Source of the DNA: Planctomyces sp. SH-PL14
GTDB taxonomy: Bacteria > Planctomycetota > Planctomycetia > Planctomycetales > Planctomycetaceae
Assembly: GCF_001610835.1 (NCBI RefSeq)
Contig: NZ_CP011270.1
Location: forward strand, 5,908,001 to 5,972,000
DNA length: 64,000 nucleotides
Direction of reading: 5' to 3'
Positions 8,748 through 17,731 of this stretch are shown here, in pieces. How positions within the stretch are numbered: position 1 is the stretch's first letter; every line of letters begins with the position of its first letter. A program made the position numbers and the translations under genes. The notes below the pieces were generated by a model that searched no databases, was not told where the DNA came from, and saw only the letters and a program-made list of their open reading frames with translations.

Positions 8748-10195
8748 TGGAGGGATCGAATGGATGAACCAGGATCGCCCGCCACGTCGCCACCCTCCGC
8801 TGCGGCCCGTGCGGCTATCAGGTCCTCGATCAGCTCCGATCGCCGCTGCTCACCCTCTTCCGGCGTCATGGCACGCAGGATCGACGATGGATGCCACGAG
8901 ACGAGCGTTCGCTCGCAGTGACGGGTGGAGAGAACGACGCCCCGCTGGCGGCCGAGGCGCGTGTCGCGGCCGACGATCACCTGGGCGGCGGTCGCTCCCA
9001 GGCAGACAACGACCGTCGGCCGGATCGCCGCCAGTTCCGCTTCCAGCCACGGAAAGCAGGCCGCCATCGCCCGGGCCGGCGGCTTCTTGTGCAGGCGGCG
9101 GGTCCCCGTCTCCTCCCAGTGAAAGTGCTTGACGGCGTTCGTGAGATACACCTCCTGCCGCGCGATCCCCGCTTCCCGCAGGGCCTCATTGAGGACTTCC
9201 CCAGCGGGGCCGACGAACGGCTCGCCGGTGAGGTCCTCCTGGTCGCCGGGCTGCTCGCCGATGAGAACGATCCGGGCGTCACCCGGGCCGCGGCCGAAGA
9301 CCGTCTGTGTCGCGCGGGCGTGGAGGTCGCACCCCTGGCAGCAGGCGGCCGCCGCGGCCAGCGAGGCCAAGTCGCGGGCGGCCGGGAGAAAGGCTGCCGC
9401 GGACTCGACGGGGCGAGTCGTCTGGCGGGCCATCGTCTCCAGCCGCCGCGGGGCGTCGGCAAGGAGGTCGGGAATGATCCGGGTCTCGGGGAGCGTCTCC
9501 CAGTGCCGGACCGGCATCTCCCGTTTCATCGCCCGCAGCTTGATCCGGGCCGGGTTGAAGATCGAGCCGTAGTACGTCTTCCACAGCTCTTCGAGAGCGT
9601 CCCCCTGCGGCGCGGCGCTGGCCGGGACCCCTTCGCCGAAGTGGAGCGACTCTCCGTCCCACAGGACCGAGGCGTCGGGCGTGAGGATCGACCACGCCAT
9701 TTCAGGGAACCGTCGGGAGAAGAACGGCGCGACGAGCGGGAGGATCAGGTGGTCGGGGCGGTGCCAGGCGACGTACTGCTCCATCGCCCCTTCGGCGATC
9801 CGGCGGAACCGGACGAACGCCTTGGCCTTGTGGGCGTCCCGCGAGACCGCCTTTTCCATCCGCGTCAGGCGGATGACGTCGTCGTCCGTGATCACCTCCA
9901 GCAGCTCCGGCTCGTCGTGCGTGAGACGCCAGAGGGTCCGGTACAGCAGGTCCCAGCGGCCGGCGTCGCGGTGGCAGCCTACGGTCCGGGCGAGTTCGAG
10001 GAAGGCCCGTGGGACGGTGGTTGCGGCGGCCGGGGCGACGGTGCTTCGCGGCGTGTCATCGAAGGTGAGTCCGAGCGTCGGTCGCTCGGCGCTGTGCGCG
10101 CGGAACATCACCGCCTCCGGACCTTGGCCGAGAGCGAGCAGGTCGCGGGCGGCCTGGCGCCAGTCGTCGAAGGTGGTGACAGTGATCGTGTGCAT
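8744..10195 (-). CDS. udgX: DUF4130 (TIGR03915)-UdgX fusion, uracil-DNA glycosylase/cross-linking repair protein
   Basis: The 483-residue protein joins two families. Residues 1-260 match the DUF4130/TIGR03915 'probable DNA metabolism' domain, with the block LWKTYYGSIFNPARIKLRAM. Residues 280-465 are a uracil-DNA glycosylase of the UdgX type: motif A GEQPGDQEDLTGEPFVGPAG (313-332), VTNAVKHF-like LTNAVKHFHWEE, the R-loop RRLHKKP with His369, GATAAQV, and HPSSIL (435-440). Cysteines at 285, 286, 289 and 380 are candidates for the 4Fe-4S cluster. In mycobacterial UdgX the equivalent histidine becomes covalently bound to the abasic site after uracil removal; this residue is present here. The radical SAM partner lies upstream on the same strand, separated by a repeat element. 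Confidence 0.92.
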   Translation of the reverse strand: MHTITVTTFDDWRQAARDLLALGQGPEAVMFRAHSAERPTLGLTFDDTPRSTVAPAAATTVPRAFLELARTVGCHRDAGRWDLLYRTLWRLTHDEPELLEVITDDDVIRLTRMEKAVSRDAHKAKAFVRFRRIAEGAMEQYVAWHRPDHLILPLVAPFFSRRFPEMAWSILTPDASVLWDGESLHFGEGVPASAAPQGDALEELWKTYYGSIFNPARIKLRAMKREMPVRHWETLPETRIIPDLLADAPRRLETMARQTTRPVESAAAFLPAARDLASLAAAAACCQGCDLHARATQTVFGRGPGDARIVLIGEQPGDQEDLTGEPFVGPAGEVLNEALREAGIARQEVYLTNAVKHFHWEETGTRRLHKKPPARAMAACFPWLEAELAAIRPTVVVCLGATAAQVIVGRDTRLGRQRGVVLSTRHCERTLVSWHPSSILRAMTPEEGEQRRSELIEDLIAARAAAEGGDVAGDPGSSIRSLH

Positions 10196-10274
10196 CGGGA
10201 GTTACCGTCACTGCTGAGCCACAGATTGAGGCGTGGTCTGTCTCTAGCGGGGGATTCCGTGGACGCAAACTGCG

Positions 10275-10601
10275 TCCTTGCCGGCACGACTCGGCTCGCT
10301 CAAACCCAACGTGCGACGGCAGCCTGGGGTCAAGGGGGCCACGCCCCCTTGCCGCCGGAGGCATTTTCGTCGCGGAACCGTGGTACACAACGGACGTCTC
10401 CTTTGTGGTACCCGCGTTGAGGACTCCCTCACATCACACCGCTGGCTTTGCAATCCCCGCGGGTTGGTGAGGGGGCATACGGCACGTCGTCCGCGCTTGG
10501 ACACTCGCTCCTTCAGAGAGATCGAGACGAGACGGGCCTCCGGCGGGCAAAGGGGCGTTGCCCCTCTGCACTCCCCACCAGGGGTACCCCCTGGACCCGG
10601 T
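10275..10601 (+). repeat. Intergenic structured repeat, copy B (full length, with inverted ends)
   Basis: This is a complete copy of the dispersed element. The left end at 10326-10362 has GGGGTCAAGGGGGCC and ends TTGCCGCCGGAGGC. The right end at 10536-10600 begins GCCTCCGGCGGGCAAAGGGG, the reverse complement pattern of the left end, and carries hairpins GGGGC-gtt-GCCCC and CCAGGGG-tac-CCCCTGG. The centre contains conserved blocks such as CGCGGGTTGGTGAGGGGGC and CCGCGCTTGGA. The copy fills the 507-bp gap between two functionally linked repair genes, and no protein is supported there. Confidence 0.85.
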
Positions 10602-10702
10602 GATTGGATCGGTGATGTTGGGGTGCGCGTCTGCACCCCTCGCTGGGCTCTCCATGTCCTTGTGGTTCGCGCAATGCTCAGCCTTCGGGCTCGTGTTTCC
10701 AC

Positions 10703-11983
10703 TCAAATCTCTGTTGTCAGGGTCGTCGCGAATCCGGAGGTCGCCGGCGCGCGGTCTTCGCCAAAGAGGAGCAGCTGCCGCGGGGCAGGGGGGCGGAGGG
10801 TTCGGTCCAGGAGCTCGGTCTCGAGGACCCGCGCATCTGGATGGTGGTCCGGGGTCTCAACGAAGTGCTTCACCCGCGACCACGGGATGCGGAGCTTCCG
10901 CAGGTCCTCCGCGCGAAGCATGCGGTGCTTCCGCGCCAGGAGCACGCGGTCGACCGTCCGGACGCCGAGACCCGGAATCCGGAGGAGGAGTTCCCGCGGG
11001 GCGGTGTTGACGTTCATCGGGAACTGCTCGCGGTGCGCGAGGGCCCAGGCGAGCTTGGGGTCGATGTCGAGAGCGAGGTTGGGGCGGTCGGGGCTCACGA
11101 GTTCGGGCAGCTCGAATCCGTAGAACCGCAGGAGCCAGTCCGCCTGGTAGAGGCGATGCTCGCGGACGAGCGGAGGGGAGGCGGCGGGGAGACGCGTGTC
11201 GGCGTGCTGGATGGGGCTGAAGGCGGAGTAGTAGACGCGGCGGAGCTTGTGGGTTTCGTAAAGGTGCGTGGCGGTTTCGAGGATCGCGGCGTCGGGGGCG
11301 GGGGTCGCGCCGACGATCATCTGCGTGCTCTGGCCGGCGGGGGCGAAGGGGGTTGTCTTGAAGCCGGCGGCGCGGTTCTCCCGCTGGTCGTCGATCCGGA
11401 CCTTGATATCGGTCATGGCGGTTTCGATGTCGTCCCGCCGCTTCTCCGGTGCGAGCTGGACGAGGTCGGGTTCGGTCGGGAGTTCGACGTTGACGCTGAT
11501 CCGGTCGGCCCAGCGGCCTGCTTCCGCGATCAGGCGCTCGTCGGCGCGGGGAATCGTTTTGAGGTGGATGTAGCCGCCGTAGCGGTGGTCGACCCGCAGG
11601 GTGCGGGCGACGGCGACGATCTGCTCCATGGTGTAGTCCGGGTTCTGGATGATCCCGGAGCTGAGGAAGAGACCTTCGATGTAGTTGCGGCGGTAGAACT
11701 CGAGGGTGAGGCGGACGACTTCCTCGACGGTAAAGCGGGCCCGGGGGACGTCGCTGGTGACGCGGCTGACGCAGTACTTGCAGTCGTAGATGCAGTAGTT
11801 GGTGAGGAGGATTTTGAGGAGGGAGACGCAGCGGCCGTCGGGTGTGTAGCTGTGGCAGATCCCCATGCCTTCGGTGGAGCCGATGGCGGTTCCGGGTCGT
11901 TTGGTGGTGGGACCGCTGCTGGCGCAGGAGGCGTCGTACTTGGCGGCGTCGGCCAGGATGGCGAGTTTCTCCTGTGTGTTCAT
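10703..11983 (-). CDS. Radical SAM protein, putative DNA modification/repair partner of UdgX (TIGR03916 type)
   Basis: With the ATG at 11983 the product is 426 residues and begins MNTQEKLAILADAAKYDASC; a longer start adds an implausible basic leader. The radical SAM cluster motif CIYDCKYC is at residues 64-71 (Cys64, Cys68, Cys71) and is followed by the usual glycine-rich and strand blocks (FYRRNYIEGLFLSSGI). The C-terminus carries a helix-hairpin-helix (LLLRIPGLGVRTVDRVLLA), consistent with DNA binding. Families TIGR03914, TIGR03915 and TIGR03916 are known to occur together, and the downstream neighbour here is the DUF4130-UdgX fusion. The chemistry of this radical SAM family is unknown; repair or modification of DNA is inferred from context. 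Confidence 0.9.
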   Translation of the reverse strand: MNTQEKLAILADAAKYDASCASSGPTTKRPGTAIGSTEGMGICHSYTPDGRCVSLLKILLTNYCIYDCKYCVSRVTSDVPRARFTVEEVVRLTLEFYRRNYIEGLFLSSGIIQNPDYTMEQIVAVARTLRVDHRYGGYIHLKTIPRADERLIAEAGRWADRISVNVELPTEPDLVQLAPEKRRDDIETAMTDIKVRIDDQRENRAAGFKTTPFAPAGQSTQMIVGATPAPDAAILETATHLYETHKLRRVYYSAFSPIQHADTRLPAASPPLVREHRLYQADWLLRFYGFELPELVSPDRPNLALDIDPKLAWALAHREQFPMNVNTAPRELLLRIPGLGVRTVDRVLLARKHRMLRAEDLRKLRIPWSRVKHFVETPDHHPDARVLETELLDRTLRPPAPRQLLLFGEDRAPATSGFATTLTTEI

Positions 11984-12099
11984 GGACGATCCTCGTCTGG
12001 GCTTCGATGGTGTATTGTAGCGGTTACTGAACAAACGACCACATGGCTGTTTTATGCGACCACATCGCTTGAGCAGGAATCAGGCCAATCGCCGCTCAT

Positions 12100-12246
12100 C
12101 GAGAGCCGGGTCCAGGGCGGATGCCCTGGTGGCGTGCAGGGGCCACCCCCTGCCCGCCGGAGGCTTTGGCCGTCGAGAGATGTCTGAAAGAGCGTGTGTC
12201 CAAACGCGGAAAACGTGCCGGATGCCCCCCCACCAACCCGCTGTGA
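12100..12246 (-). repeat. Intergenic structured repeat, copy C (reverse, right half only)
   Basis: This partial reverse-strand copy holds the right-end module and part of the centre. Its hairpins differ from the other copies yet still pair: arms CCAGGGC and GCCCTGG around ATCC, and GCAGGGG with CCCCTGC. It lies just upstream of the radical SAM gene and fills most of the stretch before 12333. Confidence 0.78.
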
Positions 12247-12332
12247 GCACGAACCGAGCCCGCAGTTGACTCGCCGCGCTCCCGTAGGCAGACTCGCGAA
12301 AACGACTCTTCGCTTCTCTGTGAGTTGGGCCT

Positions 12333-12887
12333 ATGGACACGCGGGTCAGCGATGTGCTTCGACGAATCGAGGCGATCCTTATCGAAACGATTCCGGCGGC
12401 GATCCAGGCGGCCCGGCTCAGTGAGCCGGTCTACTGCCTGCGGATCTGGTACAACGGCACCGACAGCGATTCCGACGCCATTCCCTGGCTGATGCCGGTC
12501 AAAGAGGTCACGCGGCAGGCGATCCTCAAGAAGGCGAAAGGACGGTTTCCAGAAGGAATCTGGCTGGCGGACGAACTGACGAACGTGGGGCAGGCGTTCA
12601 ATGTCGACATCAAGAATGCCGAACTGACAGAGCAGTACGGTCTCTGGTACGAGCATCTCGCCGAGCAGGACGATGAGGAGGATCTCCAGCTGTTCCGCGA
12701 GATGGTGCAGCGGGTCTCCGCGGCGCTGAACCGTCTCGACTGGTCAGCGCTCGCTCCGGTCACGGACGATTTTGTCGTCTTTCCGGCGGACGGTTCGCAC
12801 ACCTTCGGCGACGACCTGGAGGATCTTCGCGCGAGTGTTCCTGCCGATCGGCTGCAGTTGCTCAAGTCGCGCAAGCTCTGGAAGTGA
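12333..12887 (+). CDS. Hypothetical protein, 184 aa
   Basis: The 184-residue acidic product begins MDTRVSDVLRRIEAILIET and has no signal or membrane segment. It alternates helices and strands (VYCLRIWYNGTD, GLWYEHLAEQDDEEDLQLF, DWSALAPVTDDFVVFPAD). The overall plan is reminiscent of small immunity-type or DUF4303-like proteins, but I see no diagnostic motif and do not assign a function. It is flanked on both sides by repeat copies C and D, so it is transcriptionally isolated. Confidence 0.68.
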   Translation: MDTRVSDVLRRIEAILIETIPAAIQAARLSEPVYCLRIWYNGTDSDSDAIPWLMPVKEVTRQAILKKAKGRFPEGIWLADELTNVGQAFNVDIKNAELTEQYGLWYEHLAEQDDEEDLQLFREMVQRVSAALNRLDWSALAPVTDDFVVFPADGSHTFGDDLEDLRASVPADRLQLLKSRKLWK

Positions 12888-12925
12888 CGACAGGGTGCCG
12901 GGGGGCTCCGACGACTCCCGGCCCG

Positions 12926-13083
12926 GGCACTGCAATCATGGCGGATTGGTGAGGGGGCATACGGCACGTCGTCCGCGCTTGGACACGGGATCCTTCAGAC
13001 GTCTCTCGACGGACGGGCCTCCGGCGGGCAAAGGGGCGTTGCCCCTCTGCACTCCCCACCAGGGGTTCCCCCTGGACCCCGGT
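12926..13083 (+). repeat. Intergenic structured repeat, copy D (right half)
   Basis: This copy contains the centre and right end of the element: GGTGAGGGGGCATACGGCAC, then GCCTCCGGCGGGCAAAGGGG, then hairpin CCAGGGG-ttc-CCCCTGG. It ends within a few bases of the stop codon of the convergent GH13 gene at 13086. The left end is missing. Confidence 0.8.
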
Positions 13084-13085
13084 TC

Positions 13086-14729
13086 TTAGGCCGTGGGACC
13101 GTCGGGGCCTTCCACCGCGACCTCGAACACGTGCGCTGTCCACGGCGGAACATCCAGATAAAGACCGTGATCCCGCAGGTCCGCACCCGCACGCCAGTAC
13201 ACATCGCTCCCGAGCCGGTCGCTCAAGCGGATCGTGTGCGCCGCCAGCTCCCCCCACGGCCAGCGGACATACCCCTGCGCCGGACCCGCCGAATTGTTCA
13301 CCGCCACCAGCAGCCGCGCATTCCCCTTCGTCCACGACATCGTGATGAACGACGCCGCACTCCCGTTCCCCTCCCACGCCGGATAACACTCCAGCAGCAT
13401 CCAGTCCCCGTTCCGGACCACATCGCTCGCCACAATCGGCCGCAGCCGCTCGTAATACGCCGCCAGCCCCCCGTTCACCGGCTCCTCCGGACCGCGGACC
13501 AGGTGCGGCGAGACCCGCACCTTCCGACCTTCGAACTGCCCCTCCTGAAAGAACCGCATCCCGGGACTGAGATACGTGATCGCCGCCGCCGCAGGATGGA
13601 CGTTGTCCGCAAAAGCGGTCGCCCCCCGGGCCTCGTCGTGGTTCTCGATGAACCGGGCCAGCCGGTCCTGAAAGGCAAGCGCCCCCCGCAGATGACCCCG
13701 CACGCTCGCTGCCGGCTCGTGGCGCAGCCGGTCATAGAGCCGCTTGTCGTACGTCCAGTCGAACCCCTGCTGCTGCAGCTCCCACTCCAGGTCCCAGTAC
13801 ACTTCCGCCAGGAACCGGAACCCCGGATGCGACGCCTTGGCCGCCTCGATCGTCCCCGGCCAGAACGGCTCCATCGCGATCCCCCAGGTCTTCTGGAAGA
13901 CATCGGGAAGAACCAGCATCGCCATGTCGCAGCGGACGCCGTCGCAGCGCTGGGCAATCGACAGGAGCTCCTCCCGCATCGCCTCCCGCAGACCGGGGTC
14001 GCCGTAGTTGAGCTGGAGCGCGTCGGGCCAGCCGGGGAAGAAGGGATCGCGGCCGAACGCAAGATACTCCGGGCCGTCGGGGAGCGCCGCGCGGAAGTAG
14101 TTGTGCGGCTCCCGCGCCGCCTGCTCCGCCGTCCCGGCGACGTAGAACTCCGGATGCTCGTCGAGAAAGCGGTGGTCGAGCCCGGTGTGGTTCGGGACGA
14201 AGTCGAGCATCAGCCGCAGGCCCCGCGCCGCCATCCGGCTCCGCAGCCGGGCCAGGGCCGCGTCACCGCCGAGAGCCGGGCTCGCCGCGTACTCGCGGAT
14301 CGCGAAGCCCGAGCCGCCGATGTCTTCATCGGAGAGGTCGGAGAGCGTCGCCTCAAAATCCTTCCGCCAGTCGGGGTTCGTCCGCGAGACCTGCCGTGAG
14401 CGGGGGCTGGTGGACCAGACGCTGAGCCACCAGATCCAGTCGAAGCCCATCCCCCGGATCCGGTCGAGCTCCGCGTCCGGGATGTCGTCGAGCGTCGCCG
14501 GGCGGCCGAGGCGGCGGCTCAGGTCGGTGAGGTAGACCCGCGTGTTGATCTGGTAGAGGGCCGGATACCGCGCCGCCGGCGGGAGCGGCGTGTTCCGCGT
14601 CGCCGCGGGGGCCGGCGCGGAGACGGTCTTGGCAGCCGCCGGTTTGGAGGCGGTCGCGGCGGCAGACGTGGTCGCGGCGCCGGAGGTCGTGGCAGCCGAG
14701 GCCGGAGCGGAGGACAGGGGTGTGTTCAT
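13086..14729 (-). CDS. GH13 alpha-amylase-family glycoside hydrolase
   Basis: The ATG at 14729 gives 547 residues; about 50 N-terminal residues are Ala-rich and disordered. The (beta/alpha)8 domain shows the GH13 regions in order: FVPNHTG (region I), GVRCDMAML with nucleophile Asp268, FLAEVYWD with acid/base Glu309, and ENHDEARGA with Asp365. A C-terminal beta domain follows (NARLLVAVNNSAG). No signal peptide is evident, so it probably acts on alpha-glucans in the cytoplasm. It lies 92 bp downstream of the GH63-like glucosidase on the same strand, and the pair likely works on the same storage or osmolyte glucan; the exact specificity cannot be read from the sequence. Confidence 0.9.
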   Translation of the reverse strand: MNTPLSSAPASAATTSGAATTSAAATASKPAAAKTVSAPAPAATRNTPLPPAARYPALYQINTRVYLTDLSRRLGRPATLDDIPDAELDRIRGMGFDWIWWLSVWSTSPRSRQVSRTNPDWRKDFEATLSDLSDEDIGGSGFAIREYAASPALGGDAALARLRSRMAARGLRLMLDFVPNHTGLDHRFLDEHPEFYVAGTAEQAAREPHNYFRAALPDGPEYLAFGRDPFFPGWPDALQLNYGDPGLREAMREELLSIAQRCDGVRCDMAMLVLPDVFQKTWGIAMEPFWPGTIEAAKASHPGFRFLAEVYWDLEWELQQQGFDWTYDKRLYDRLRHEPAASVRGHLRGALAFQDRLARFIENHDEARGATAFADNVHPAAAAITYLSPGMRFFQEGQFEGRKVRVSPHLVRGPEEPVNGGLAAYYERLRPIVASDVVRNGDWMLLECYPAWEGNGSAASFITMSWTKGNARLLVAVNNSAGPAQGYVRWPWGELAAHTIRLSDRLGSDVYWRAGADLRDHGLYLDVPPWTAHVFEVAVEGPDGPTA

Positions 14730-14821
14730 AGCGAGCGTCCTGGGGTCTGAGGAAAGTCTCGCGGAATTCCGTCGCTCCGGCGATGGTGGCGCGGCCGGAA
14801 AAGCTCCGGGCCGCTCACCGG

Positions 14822-17659
14822 TCAACGGAGGACGGTCGTCGGTGTCGCCATGGACGGTGCGGGCGGGGGGGAGGCCGTCTCCGGGGGAGGGGAGGCGGCC
14901 GCCGGCGGGGATACCTCCGGCGGGGAGGAGGCGTTTCGCGAGAAGATCTGGCGGCCTTCCTTCAGGAAGTCCTCCGCCGAGATCGTCGCGAAGATCCGCA
15001 TCAGTCGGCTGACGATCGCGGTCCAGCCGGTCTGATGGCTCGCCCCCAGCCCCGCGCCGTTGTCGCCGTGGAAGTACTCATAAAACAGGATGCAGTCCTT
15101 CCAGTGCGGGTCGTTCTGGAAGGTCTCGGTCCCGCCGAAGACCGGCCGGCGCCCGTGGGCGTCGCGGACGAAAATCCGCTCCAGCCGGCCCGTGATCTCC
15201 CTCGCGACTTCGAACAGGTTCATCATCCGTCCGGAGCCGGTCGGGAACTCGACCTGGAAGCTGTCGCCGTAGTACTGGTAGTACAGCAGCAGCCCCCGGA
15301 CGATGAGGGCGTTCATCGGCATCCAGATCGGGCCCCGCCAGTTCGAGTTGCCGCCGAACATTCCCGAGTCCGACTCCGCCGGCAGGTAGTTGACGCGGTA
15401 CTCCGCGCCGCCGACCGGCAGGACGTAGGGGTGCTGGTCGTGATACCGCGAGAGGGAGCGGATCCCGAACTCGCCGAGGAACTCCCCCTCGTCAAGCAGG
15501 TGGGCCAGGACCCTGCGCAGGCGGGCCTCGTTGAGGATTGAGGTCATCTTGCGGCCGGCGACCCCGGTGGTCCTGAGGTCATGGATCTCCGCCACGAGTT
15601 CCGGCCGGTTGCGGAGGAAGGCGTCGAACCGCTCCGCCGCTTCGGCGGAGACGTCCCGCAGGCTGCCGTCGTAGACGCAGACCGCGCACAGCGGCAGCAG
15701 GCCGACGATCGAGCGGACCTTGAGCCGGTGCGATGTGCCGTCCGGAAGCCGCAGGACGTCGTAGAAGAAGCCGTCCTCCTCGTCCCACATGCCGTGCCCT
15801 TCGTCCGTCCCTTCCAGCATGGCCGAGGAGATCCACAGGAAGTGCTGGAGGAACTTGAGGGCCATCTCGCTGTAGACGGGGTCGTGCCGCGAGAGCTCCC
15901 CGGCGATGTCGAGCATGTTCTGGCAGAAGAGGGCCATCCAGGCGGTCCCGTCCGCCTGCTCCAGGCAGCCTCCGGTCGGGAGCGGGGCGCTGCGGTCGAA
16001 GACCCCGATGTTGTCGAGCCCCAGGAAGCCTCCTTCGAAGACGTTGCGGCCGGTGCGGTCCTTGCGGTTGACCCACCAGGTGAAGTTGAGGAGCAGCTTC
16101 TGGAAGGCGTGCTCCAGCCAGCGGACGTCCCCCTGGCCGCGGTGTCCCTGCTCCAGCCGGTAGGTGAACATGGTGGCCCAGGCGTGGACCGGCGGGTTGA
16201 CATCCCCGAAGTTCCACTCATAGGCCGGGATCTGGCCGTTCGGATGGAGGTACCGCTCGAGGAGCATGAGGTTGAGCTGCTCTTTGGCGAAGTCGGTGTC
16301 GACGAGGCTCAGCGTGACGACATGGAAGGCGAGGTCCCACGCGGCATACCAGGGGTACTCCCACTTGTCCGGCATCGAGATGACGTCGGCGTTGTACATG
16401 TGGTGCCAGCCGTCGTTCCGGGAGCCGGGATGGGCCGCGCAGCCCTCCCCCGTCCCCCGCTCGTCGAGCCAGCGGTTGACGTCATAGATGTAGACCTGCT
16501 TCCCCCACAGCATCCCCGCCAGCGACTGCCGCATCACGAGGGCCTGATCGTCCGAGAGGTTCGCCGGGATGACGGTGCCGTAGAACTCGTCCGCTTCGCT
16601 CCGCCGCGCGTCGACGAGACCGTCGAATTCCGGACCGAACGCGACCGGGAGGGAAGCTCCCTCGGGACGCGGGCGGAGCCGGACGCGGATCACCTCTTCG
16701 CCGCCGGCCGCGACGGTGCGGCGGTAGAGGGCGGCGCACTTGGTCCCCCGCCGCTCCGGATTGACCGCTTCGGCCCGGCCGTGAATGAGGGCTTCGTGGA
16801 AGGCGTCCTTCACGTACGGCGAGGGGTTGTCCGTGCCGAAGATCCGCCGGCAGTTCGTTTCGTTTTCGGTGAACAGGAGGTCGTCGGTCCGCTCGCATTC
16901 GAAGACGAAGCGGCCGAGCTTGGGGGAGGCGACCGCCACCGAGGCGGCCTGCGGTGGCCCGCTGCCGTCGGAGGCCGAGGCGCTGGCCGGGGTTTCAAAC
17001 TCGAGGGTGGGGCGGGTGACGGCGTCCCCCCAGGACCAGGTGTTGCGGAACCAGAGGGTCGGGAGGACGTGGATGTCGGCCGCTTCGGGGCCTCGGTTCC
17101 TGACCGTGATCTTGACCAGAACATCTTCCGGGGCCGACTTGGCGAACTCCACGTCGACGTCGAAGTAGCGGTTGTCGCGGAAGATGCCGGTGTCGAGGAG
17201 TTCGAACTCCTGGTCGTGGCGGCCGCGGGCGCGGTTGGTGTCGACGAGTTGGGAGTAGGGGTAGGCCTGATGCGGGTACTTGTAGCGGTACCGCATGTAG
17301 CTGTGGGTGGGGGTGCTGTCGAGGTAGAAGTAATACTCCTTGACGTCTTCCCCGTGGTTCCCTTCGCTGTTGGTGAGGCCGAAGAGCCGTTCCTTGAGGA
17401 TCGGGTCGCGGCCATTCCAGAAAGTGACGGCGAAGCAGAGGGATTGCCGGTCGTCGGAGAAACCGGCGATGCCGTCTTCGCCCCAGCGATAAGCCCGCGA
17501 CCGGGACTGGTCATGCGAAAAGTAGTCCCAGGCGTTGCCGGAGTTGCTGTAGTCTTCGCGGACGGTTCCCCACTGCCGCTCGCTCAGGTAGGGACCCCAC
17601 TTTTTCCAGGGGGCCTGGCCGGTCCGTGCCGCCTCGAGTCGCGACTGCTCTGCGTTCAT
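14822..17659 (-). CDS. GH63-like glucosidase (MGH1-type), 945 aa
   Basis: The start at 17659 (MNAEQSRLEAARTG) gives 945 residues with no signal peptide. The N-terminal half is a beta-sandwich carrying QWGTVREDYSNSGNAWDYF and YRWGEDGIAGFSDDRQ, typical of the bacterial GH63-related 'glucosidase' group. The C-terminal half is an (alpha/alpha)6 barrel (WYAAWDLAFHVVTLSLVD, IPAYEWNFGDVNPPVHAW, FLGLDNIGVFDRSAPLP, NWRGPIWMPMNALIVRG). GH63 enzymes remove alpha-glucosyl residues by inversion, and related bacterial enzymes act on glucosylglycerate or mannosylglycerate. The adjacent GH13 gene supports a shared role in alpha-glucoside metabolism. Substrate is undetermined. Confidence 0.88.
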   Translation of the reverse strand: MNAEQSRLEAARTGQAPWKKWGPYLSERQWGTVREDYSNSGNAWDYFSHDQSRSRAYRWGEDGIAGFSDDRQSLCFAVTFWNGRDPILKERLFGLTNSEGNHGEDVKEYYFYLDSTPTHSYMRYRYKYPHQAYPYSQLVDTNRARGRHDQEFELLDTGIFRDNRYFDVDVEFAKSAPEDVLVKITVRNRGPEAADIHVLPTLWFRNTWSWGDAVTRPTLEFETPASASASDGSGPPQAASVAVASPKLGRFVFECERTDDLLFTENETNCRRIFGTDNPSPYVKDAFHEALIHGRAEAVNPERRGTKCAALYRRTVAAGGEEVIRVRLRPRPEGASLPVAFGPEFDGLVDARRSEADEFYGTVIPANLSDDQALVMRQSLAGMLWGKQVYIYDVNRWLDERGTGEGCAAHPGSRNDGWHHMYNADVISMPDKWEYPWYAAWDLAFHVVTLSLVDTDFAKEQLNLMLLERYLHPNGQIPAYEWNFGDVNPPVHAWATMFTYRLEQGHRGQGDVRWLEHAFQKLLLNFTWWVNRKDRTGRNVFEGGFLGLDNIGVFDRSAPLPTGGCLEQADGTAWMALFCQNMLDIAGELSRHDPVYSEMALKFLQHFLWISSAMLEGTDEGHGMWDEEDGFFYDVLRLPDGTSHRLKVRSIVGLLPLCAVCVYDGSLRDVSAEAAERFDAFLRNRPELVAEIHDLRTTGVAGRKMTSILNEARLRRVLAHLLDEGEFLGEFGIRSLSRYHDQHPYVLPVGGAEYRVNYLPAESDSGMFGGNSNWRGPIWMPMNALIVRGLLLYYQYYGDSFQVEFPTGSGRMMNLFEVAREITGRLERIFVRDAHGRRPVFGGTETFQNDPHWKDCILFYEYFHGDNGAGLGASHQTGWTAIVSRLMRIFATISAEDFLKEGRQIFSRNASSPPEVSPPAAASPPPETASPPPAPSMATPTTVLR

Positions 17660-17731
17660 GATGACGCCCGAAATCGGCGCAGCGGTGCGCCGCCCTGAAA
17701 CGTGGAAAGCACCAGCCAGATGGGTCACTGC

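Noticed and set aside
10434-10706. Short frames with a recurring peptide such as CRMPPHQPAG in several gaps
   Set aside because: The peptide recurs because the intergenic repeat recurs. Frames have no start signals and the hairpins explain the conservation better.
12333-12887. Immunity-protein or toxin-antitoxin role for the 184-aa protein
   Set aside because: No toxin gene is adjacent and no diagnostic motif is visible.
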